A stretch of DNA of 64,000 nt from FEN-1191 sp964528845. Its GTDB lineage: Bacteria; Pseudomonadota; Gammaproteobacteria; Steroidobacterales; Steroidobacteraceae. The notes beneath the pieces are model-generated. The model searched no databases, was not told the origin of the DNA, and saw nothing but the letters and a program-made list of their open reading frames with translations. Made by a program: the position numbers and the translations under genes. The stretch spans positions 1 through 64,000 of the forward strand of contig CAZGVE010000013.1 of assembly GCA_964528845.1 (NCBI GenBank). Reading direction: 5' to 3'. This document shows positions 59,045 through 64,000 of the stretch, piece by piece (position 1 is the stretch's first letter; each line of letters opens with the position of its first letter).

Positions 59045-59936
59045 GTGCGCCGGCAATGAAGTCGGCCATCAGCGCCACCGTGGGCGGATCGCGCAGCGGT
59101 GCGCTGTGGTTGAGCTGGGGCACGACATGCAGCCGGACCTGCTCGAACAGTCGGGCGATCGACTCCGAGTGTGCGACCGGCACCAGTTCGTCATTGGCCC
59201 CATGCACCAGCAGCACCGGCACCCGGATGCGCTGTGCGAGTTGCTGCGCCGAATAATCTTCCGGATCGCGCCCATAGCGCGCGCGGAACAGCGCCCGCAG
59301 TCGGCGCACGACCTTGGCTGAGAGCCCCAGCGTGATGGTGAAGGATTCGAACAGGTAACCGACGTCGCGCGGCAATCCCACCAGCACGGCCGCCCGCAGC
59401 GGCACCCCCGCGCTCTGGGCCAGCCAGGTCACCGCGGTGATCGCGCCGAAGGAATGCGCCAGCACTGCGCCGATCGGGCCGCAATCCCGGCTCACCGCCT
59501 CGAGTGCACCGAGGAACGCATGCAGGTCGGCCCGACGGCCGGAGGAGCGGCCGTGCGCCGGTGCATCGAATGCGACCACACGCAGCCCGCGCGCTCGCAG
59601 CGCGTCGATCACGGGCTGCAGACGGGCGGCGTGCGAGATCCATCCGTGCAGCACCAGTACCGCCGGATCGCGGCCCGGCCACTCATAGACCTGGACCGCG
59701 CCAACCGGCGTGCGCAGCCGGTGGGTGCGCGCGCCGGCGAGGAAGGCGTCGTCCTCGGGTCCGATCGCGCGCGCCAGCGGCAGCGTGAATGCATAGGCAG
59801 CCAGGCGCGCGGCCAGTGCGGGACTGATTGCGCTCAGTATGCGGAACAGGGTGCGCAGGCGACGCTTGCGCTCCGGCGAGAGCCCGGGGATGCTGCGCGT
59901 GGCAGCTGCATCGTTCCCGTGCTCCGGGGCGTTCAT
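59007..59936 (-). CDS. alpha/beta hydrolase
   Basis: About 309 residues. VLVLHGWISHAARLQPV contains the oxyanion region, VVAFDAPAHGRSSG is strand 4, GAVLAHSFGAITAV is the nucleophile elbow (Ser), VPVLLVHGANDELVPVAHSE gives the Asp and LNHSAPLRDPPTV the His. The N-terminal 60 residues form a hydrophobic amphipathic segment (ILSAISPALAARLAAYAFTLPLARA), possibly for membrane contact. Substrate unknown. It starts 8 bp downstream of the purD stop; TTG 59948 would overlap that stop. Confidence 0.88.
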   Translation of the reverse strand: MNAPEHGNDAAATRSIPGLSPERKRRLRTLFRILSAISPALAARLAAYAFTLPLARAIGPEDDAFLAGARTHRLRTPVGAVQVYEWPGRDPAVLVLHGWISHAARLQPVIDALRARGLRVVAFDAPAHGRSSGRRADLHAFLGALEAVSRDCGPIGAVLAHSFGAITAVTWLAQSAGVPLRAAVLVGLPRDVGYLFESFTITLGLSAKVVRRLRALFRARYGRDPEDYSAQQLAQRIRVPVLLVHGANDELVPVAHSESIARLFEQVRLHVVPQLNHSAPLRDPPTVALMADFIAGALRSSAERTPPGP

Positions 59937-59944
59937 GCGCGCAT

Positions 59945-61228
59945 TCAATCGCGCGTGCGCGCGAGCGCACGATGGCCGATGTCGCGCCTGAACTGCATAC
60001 CTTCGAAGTGGATGGATTCGACCAGCGCATAGGCCTGTACCTGCGCCTCGCGTACCGAGTCGCCGGAACCGACCGCGCATAGCACGCGTCCGCCAGCCGT
60101 CACGACCCGCCCGCCATCGTGCCGGGTGCCGGAATGGAACAGCTTGCCAGGCAGCCGCGCTGCCTGCTCGAGCCCCGCGATCGGATCGCCAAGGCGGACG
60201 TCGTCCGGGTAGCCGCCCGCTGCGAGCACGACGCCGACTGCGGCGCGCGGATCCCATTGCGCAGTCACGCAATCCAGGGTTCCGGCCAGCGCGGCGTCAC
60301 ACAGCACCGTCAGGTCCGACTGCAGCCGCACGAGGATCGGCTGGGTCTCCGGGTCCCCGAAGCGGCAGTTGTACTCGAGCACGCGTGCACTGCCGTCCGG
60401 GCCGATCATCAACCCGGCGTACAGGAAACCCGTGTATGGCATGCCCTCGGCGGCCAGCCCACGCAGCGTCGGGGCAATCACCTCCCGCATCACGCGCGCA
60501 TGCACCGCGTCCGTGACCACCGGCGCGGGCGAGTAGGCACCCATGCCACCGGTGTTCGGACCGCCATCCCCGTCGTCGCGGCGCTTGTGATCCTGGGCGC
60601 TCGCGAGCGGCAGCGCATGCAGACCGTCGGCCATCACGATGAAGCTCGCCTCTTCGCCTTCGAGGAAATCCTCGACGACGATCTGCGCGCCTGCTTCACC
60701 GAAGCGGCCACCGAACATGCCCTGGGCCGCGGCATCGGCCTCGATGCCGCTGTCAGCGATGATCACGCCCTTGCCGGCCGCGAGCCCGCTCGCCTTGACG
60801 ACCAGCGGCCGGCGCTGCGCACGCACCCACTGCCCGTCGTAATCCTCCCGGCGGAAGCTGCGGTATTGCGCGGTCGGAATCCCATGTCGGTGCAGGAACT
60901 CCTTGGCGAAGGCCTTGGATCCTTCGAGGCGCGCGGCCCGCGCGGGCGGACCGAAGCAGCGCAGGCCCGCCGCCTGAAACGCGTCGACGACGCCGGCCAC
61001 CAACGGTTGCTCGGGCCCGATGATCGTGAGATCTACGGCCTCGGCACGCGCGAGCGCGACGAGCCCGGCAAGGTCCCCGGTCGCAACCGCGACATTGCGT
61101 ACCCGCGGCTCGGCGGCCGTGCCGGCGTTGCCGGGCGCGACCAGCACCTCTCGCACGCGCGCGGACTGCGCACATTTCCAGGCCAGCGCATGCTCGCGTC
61201 CGCCACCGCCGACAATCAGCACGCGCAC
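59945..61228 (-). CDS. purD: phosphoribosylamine-glycine ligase
   Basis: 427 residues (E. coli 429). The N-terminal MRVLIVGGGGREHALAWK, ATP-grasp segments LVVKASGLAAGKGVIIA and VVEDFLEGEEASFIVMADG, and the GARS signature NCRFGDPETQ are all present. AQDHKRRDDGDGGPNTGGMGAYSP is the conserved loop. It catalyses the second step of de novo purine synthesis. It lies 33 bp downstream of purH in the fis-purH-purD operon. Confidence 0.97.
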   Translation of the reverse strand: MRVLIVGGGGREHALAWKCAQSARVREVLVAPGNAGTAAEPRVRNVAVATGDLAGLVALARAEAVDLTIIGPEQPLVAGVVDAFQAAGLRCFGPPARAARLEGSKAFAKEFLHRHGIPTAQYRSFRREDYDGQWVRAQRRPLVVKASGLAAGKGVIIADSGIEADAAAQGMFGGRFGEAGAQIVVEDFLEGEEASFIVMADGLHALPLASAQDHKRRDDGDGGPNTGGMGAYSPAPVVTDAVHARVMREVIAPTLRGLAAEGMPYTGFLYAGLMIGPDGSARVLEYNCRFGDPETQPILVRLQSDLTVLCDAALAGTLDCVTAQWDPRAAVGVVLAAGGYPDDVRLGDPIAGLEQAARLPGKLFHSGTRHDGGRVVTAGGRVLCAVGSGDSVREAQVQAYALVESIHFEGMQFRRDIGHRALARTRD

Positions 61229-61261
61229 GAGCGAACTCCGGCAGCGCGGGACGTCACGCCG

Positions 61262-62827
61262 CTAATGGCGGAAGTGCCTCATGCCCGTCATGACCATGGC
61301 GATGCCGTGCTCGTCGGCTGCGGCGATGACCTCGGCATCGCGCCGCGACCCCCCTGGCTGGATCACCGCTGCGATGCCATAGGAGGCTGCGACGTCGATG
61401 CCATCACGGAACGGGAAGAACGCGTCGGACGCGAGTACCGCGCCGCGCACCTCGAGCTGCTCGTCGGCGGCTTTCAACGCAGCGAGCCGCGTGGAGTAGA
61501 CCCGGCTCATCTGCCCGGCCCCGACCCCGACGGTGGCGCCGCTGTGCGCGAATACGATCGCATTGGATTTCACGAAGCGCGCGACGCTCCACGCGAACAG
61601 CAGGTCGGCGTGCTCGCGGGCATCCGGAGCACGGCGGCTGACGACCTTCAGCTGCCCGTGGTCGATGTCGGCGGCATCGCGCTGCTGCACCAGCAGCCCG
61701 CCCCGGACGCTGCGGTACTCGAGTTCATCCTCGGACCCGTCGCTGCCGAGCGCTCCGGTCTCGAGCAGCCGCAGCGCTGGCTTGGCCGCGAGCGCTTCCA
61801 GTGCCTCCTCGCTGAAGGACGGCGCAGCGATGACCTCGGCGAACTGCCGCCCGATGATCGCGCGCGCGGTCGGGCCGTCCAGCTCGCGGTTGCAGGCGAT
61901 GATGCCGCCGAAGGCCGAGGTCGGATCGGTGCGGTATGCACGTTCATAGGCGGCCAGCGCGCTGTCGGCCACGGCGACGCCGCAGGGATTCGCGTGCTTG
62001 ACGATGACGCAGGCCGGCGCAGTGAAGGTCCGCACGCACTCGATCGCGGTGTCGGCATCGGCGATGTTGTTGTAGGACAGATCCTTGCCCTGCAGTGCGC
62101 GGGCCGTGGTCACGCTGCCGCCGCGCGCACCCGGACTGCGGTAGAACGCCGCGCGCTGGTGCGGATTCTCGCCGTAGCGCAGCTCCTGCTGCTTGTCGAA
62201 GTAGAGCGTGAGCACGTCGGGGAACTCCTGCGCCGCGTAGCCTTCGCGCTGCTGCAGGTAGCCGGCGATCATCGCATCGTAGCGCGCGGTGTGCGCAAAG
62301 GCCTTGGCGGCGAGCCAGGCACGCGTATCGATGGAGGTGGCACCTGTCGTATCGAGCTCAGCCAGCACCTGGCCATAGTCGGCCGGGTCGACCAGCACCG
62401 TGACGTCGACGTGGTTCTTCGCGGCCGCCCGCAGCATCGCCGGACCACCGATGTCGATCTGCTCGATCGCCTCCGCGTGCGTGCACCCTGGCCGCGCGAT
62501 CGTGCTTGCGAACGGGTAGAGATTCACGACCAGCAGGTCGATCGGTTCGATGCCGTGCTCGCGCATCGCCGGCTCGTCGATGCCGCGCCGGCCCAGCAAG
62601 CCGCCGTGGACGCGCGGATGCAGCGTCTTGAGCCGTCCGTCCATCAGTTCCGGGAATCCGGTGAATTCGGACACCGCCCGGTGCGGCAACGCGTGATCGG
62701 TGAGCAGTCGCGCCGTGCCTCCGGTGGAAAGCAGCTCGATCCCGTGGCGCTGCAGCCCCGCGGCGAATTCGACCAGCCCGGTCTTGTCGGAGACCGAAAG
62801 CAGTGCGCGCCGGACCGTGGCGGCCAT
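61262..62827 (-). CDS. purH: bifunctional AICAR transformylase/IMP cyclohydrolase
   Basis: 521 residues (E. coli 529). The N-terminal IMP cyclohydrolase part has LLSVSDKTGLVEFA, STGGTARLL and MDGRLKTLHPRVHGG. The AICAR transformylase part has VKHANPCGVA, FGGIIACNRELD, and NAIVFAHSGATVGVGAGQMSR (key K-S-N-A-I). It performs the last two steps of IMP synthesis. Its start codon shares one base with the fis stop, so the genes are translationally coupled. Confidence 0.97.
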   Translation of the reverse strand: MAATVRRALLSVSDKTGLVEFAAGLQRHGIELLSTGGTARLLTDHALPHRAVSEFTGFPELMDGRLKTLHPRVHGGLLGRRGIDEPAMREHGIEPIDLLVVNLYPFASTIARPGCTHAEAIEQIDIGGPAMLRAAAKNHVDVTVLVDPADYGQVLAELDTTGATSIDTRAWLAAKAFAHTARYDAMIAGYLQQREGYAAQEFPDVLTLYFDKQQELRYGENPHQRAAFYRSPGARGGSVTTARALQGKDLSYNNIADADTAIECVRTFTAPACVIVKHANPCGVAVADSALAAYERAYRTDPTSAFGGIIACNRELDGPTARAIIGRQFAEVIAAPSFSEEALEALAAKPALRLLETGALGSDGSEDELEYRSVRGGLLVQQRDAADIDHGQLKVVSRRAPDAREHADLLFAWSVARFVKSNAIVFAHSGATVGVGAGQMSRVYSTRLAALKAADEQLEVRGAVLASDAFFPFRDGIDVAASYGIAAVIQPGGSRRDAEVIAAADEHGIAMVMTGMRHFRH

Positions 62828-63132
62828 CAGTCCGACAGGCCGAGCGCGCGCAGCTTCTTGCGCAGCGTGCCGCGGTTGATGCCGAGGATCACGGCAGCAC
62901 GGCTCTGGTTCCCGGACGCGTAGTCCAGTACGGCGCGGAACAGAGGTTCCTCCACCTCGCGCAGCACCATGTCGTACAGGTGCGCGGGGCGGTGACCATT
63001 CAGGCTCGTGAAGTAGTCGTGCAGGGCCCGTTCGGTGTGTCCGCGGAGCGGCAATTCCTTGCCATGGGTCCTGGCGCCGTTGCTGCTGATCATCGATTCC
63101 CTGACCTGTCCGACCGTTTTCTTCTTCGCCAT
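62827..63132 (-). CDS. fis: DNA-binding protein Fis
   Basis: 101 residues (E. coli 98). The C-terminal helix-turn-helix ASGNQSRAAVILGINRGTLRKKL is nearly identical to the canonical Fis sequence. The upstream part (LYDMVLREVEEPLFRAVLDY) forms the dimer helices. It is a nucleoid protein and growth-phase regulator. The dusB-fis pair with purHD downstream is a known gammaproteobacterial order. It follows dusB by 40 bp. Confidence 0.97.
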   Translation of the reverse strand: MAKKKTVGQVRESMISSNGARTHGKELPLRGHTERALHDYFTSLNGHRPAHLYDMVLREVEEPLFRAVLDYASGNQSRAAVILGINRGTLRKKLRALGLSD

Positions 63133-63172
63133 GCGCGGGCTCCCGGAAGCCCCTCGATTCGTCGTCGCGGCT

Positions 63173-64000
63173 TCACGCCGCTGCCAGCTGCGCCCAATGC
63201 CCGAAACCCAGACTTGCCACCGCGAATTGCGCGGCCGAGGACTCAGCCGCCATCAGCGCGGGCCGCAGCGGTGGGTCGACGGAATTCCGGGCGCAGTACC
63301 AGCCGAGGTGCTTGCGCGCCATCCGGACACCGGTGTATTCGCCGTAGAACTCGTACAGGGATTCGAGGTGCTGAAGAATGATCTCTGTCTTTGCAGCACG
63401 CAAGAGTGGCGGCGCGATTTGACCCGACGCGAGATACGCATTGACATCGCGGAAGATCCATGGTGCGCCCTGCGCTGCACGACCGATCATTACTCCGTGC
63501 GCGCCCGTGAAATCAAGTACCGCACGCGCCTTTTGCGGCGTAACAATGTCGCCGTTCGCCAGCACGGTGATGGCGATGGCCTCGCGGGTCGCGCGAATCG
63601 TGTCGTATTCGGCCTCGCCGCGGAACAGGTCGGCGCGTGTTCGCCCGTGCACCGCCAGCGCTGCGACGCCGCACTGCTGTGCGATCCGCGCCACCTGCGG
63701 CGCATTGCGCCGCTCGTGCGCGACGCCGGTGCGCAGCTTCAACGTCACCGGCACGCTGACCGCGCGCACGACGGCAGCGAGGATGCGTTCGACCAGAGCT
63801 TCGTCGGCGAGCAGCGCCGAGCCGCAGTGGCGGTCGAACACCTTCTTGGCGGGACACCCCATGTTGATGTCGATGATCTGGGCGCCGAGTTCGACGCTGG
63901 CGCGCGCTGCCTGCGCGAGCTGTACGGGATCCGCGCCGGCAAGTTGCACGACACGCGGCTCGCTCTCGCCCTGATGGTCTAAGCGGCGACGTGACTTTTC
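63173..64000 (-). CDS. dusB: tRNA-dihydrouridine synthase B, 5' end outside the window
   Basis: 276 codons are present; the N-terminus continues past the right edge. The frame stays open to base 64000 and reads EKSRRRLDHQGESEPRVVQLAGADP, consistent with Dus proteins upstream of the usual VQLAG block. IIDINMGCPAKKV has the catalytic Cys. VTLKLRTGV, ALAVHGRTR, VLANGDIVTPQKA and GVMIGRAAQGAPW are the FMN/tRNA-binding blocks. It reduces uridine in tRNA D-loops and is co-transcribed with fis. Confidence 0.95.
   Translation of the reverse strand, partial: EKSRRRLDHQGESEPRVVQLAGADPVQLAQAARASVELGAQIIDINMGCPAKKVFDRHCGSALLADEALVERILAAVVRAVSVPVTLKLRTGVAHERRNAPQVARIAQQCGVAALAVHGRTRADLFRGEAEYDTIRATREAIAITVLANGDIVTPQKARAVLDFTGAHGVMIGRAAQGAPWIFRDVNAYLASGQIAPPLLRAAKTEIILQHLESLYEFYGEYTGVRMARKHLGWYCARNSVDPPLRPALMAAESSAAQFAVASLGFGHWAQLAAA

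Noticed and set aside
60119..62923. 934-codon plus-strand open frame across purD and purH
   Set aside because: It lies entirely antisense to two well-conserved purine genes; long antisense frames are expected in GC-rich DNA, and its translation has no recognisable domain.
1..64000. tRNA, rRNA, CRISPR arrays, insertion sequences, replication origin
   Set aside because: Looked for and not seen: no cloverleaf-like sequence with a TTCGANNC arm, no regularly spaced repeats, no transposase motifs and no DnaA-box cluster.

Overview
The window looks like chromosomal DNA of a GC-rich gammaproteobacterium, probably near the Xanthomonadales/Nevskiales/Steroidobacteraceae. The evidence is gene order. 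The window carries dusB-fis-purH-purD as in Pseudomonas-type genomes, rhlB divergent from trxA-rho as in E. coli, plsB, greB, cysQ, ttcA and a long TonB-dependent receptor. No rRNA, tRNA, CRISPR array, insertion sequence or prophage block was seen. A run of exactly 100 N at 10853-10952 shows that the source is a draft assembly.

Region 1 (1-12.9 kb) is accessory. It is a dense island of 2-oxoglutarate/Fe(II) oxygenases (one PF13759-like, one prolyl-4-hydroxylase-like, three aspartyl/asparaginyl beta-hydroxylase-like domains) and three sulfotransferase domains. Several are fused to TPR arrays or to each other. The island also holds a secreted retropepsin-like aspartic protease and a TonB-dependent receptor. 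Together they suggest a hydroxylation-plus-sulfation pathway acting on a peptide or protein, tied to the outer membrane. This is the best candidate for an undescribed system; its substrate is not visible.

Region 2 (13.4-24.6 kb) is a complete glycogen/alpha-glucan cluster: glgP, glgB (reverse), glgC, a GH57 hydrolase, malQ, a LEA14-like lipoprotein and glgA (reverse). glgC, GH57, malQ and the lipoprotein form a tightly overlapping operon.

Region 3 (24.7-34.4 kb) holds an M32 carboxypeptidase and ttcA, an unusual dual-specificity phosphatase/ADP-ribosylglycohydrolase fusion, and a metallopeptidase/ATP-grasp/CpeT-like lipoprotein/DUF2721 series. A pair of unrecognised helical proteins, a small protein and a NUDIX hydrolase follow.

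Region 4 (34.4-47.8 kb) contains a P-loop kinase-like protein, a UvrD-like helicase, speA, a GST, homospermidine synthase, greB, lemA with two TPM-domain genes, and an L,D-transpeptidase lipoprotein. It ends with an orphan contractile-tail-sheath-like gene and a DUF4442-like gene that apparently lacks a standard start codon. speA and homospermidine synthase point to agmatine/putrescine-derived homospermidine as a polyamine.

Region 5 (47.9-64 kb) is largely housekeeping: an alpha/beta hydrolase, plsB, a deoxyinosine glycosylase, arfB, a DUF465 protein, a PHP-domain RNase, cysQ, a HAD nucleotidase, rhlB, trxA, rho, an outer-membrane barrel, another hydrolase, purD, purH, fis and dusB (cut by the right edge).

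Two genome-wide habits stand out. At least eight convergent gene pairs overlap at their 3' ends. Several genes without a Shine-Dalgarno sequence have a -10-like hexamer 6-8 nt before the ATG, suggesting leaderless transcripts. Start codons in the annotation were chosen by homology, spacing and ribosome-binding sites, and alternatives are stated where the choice is weak.
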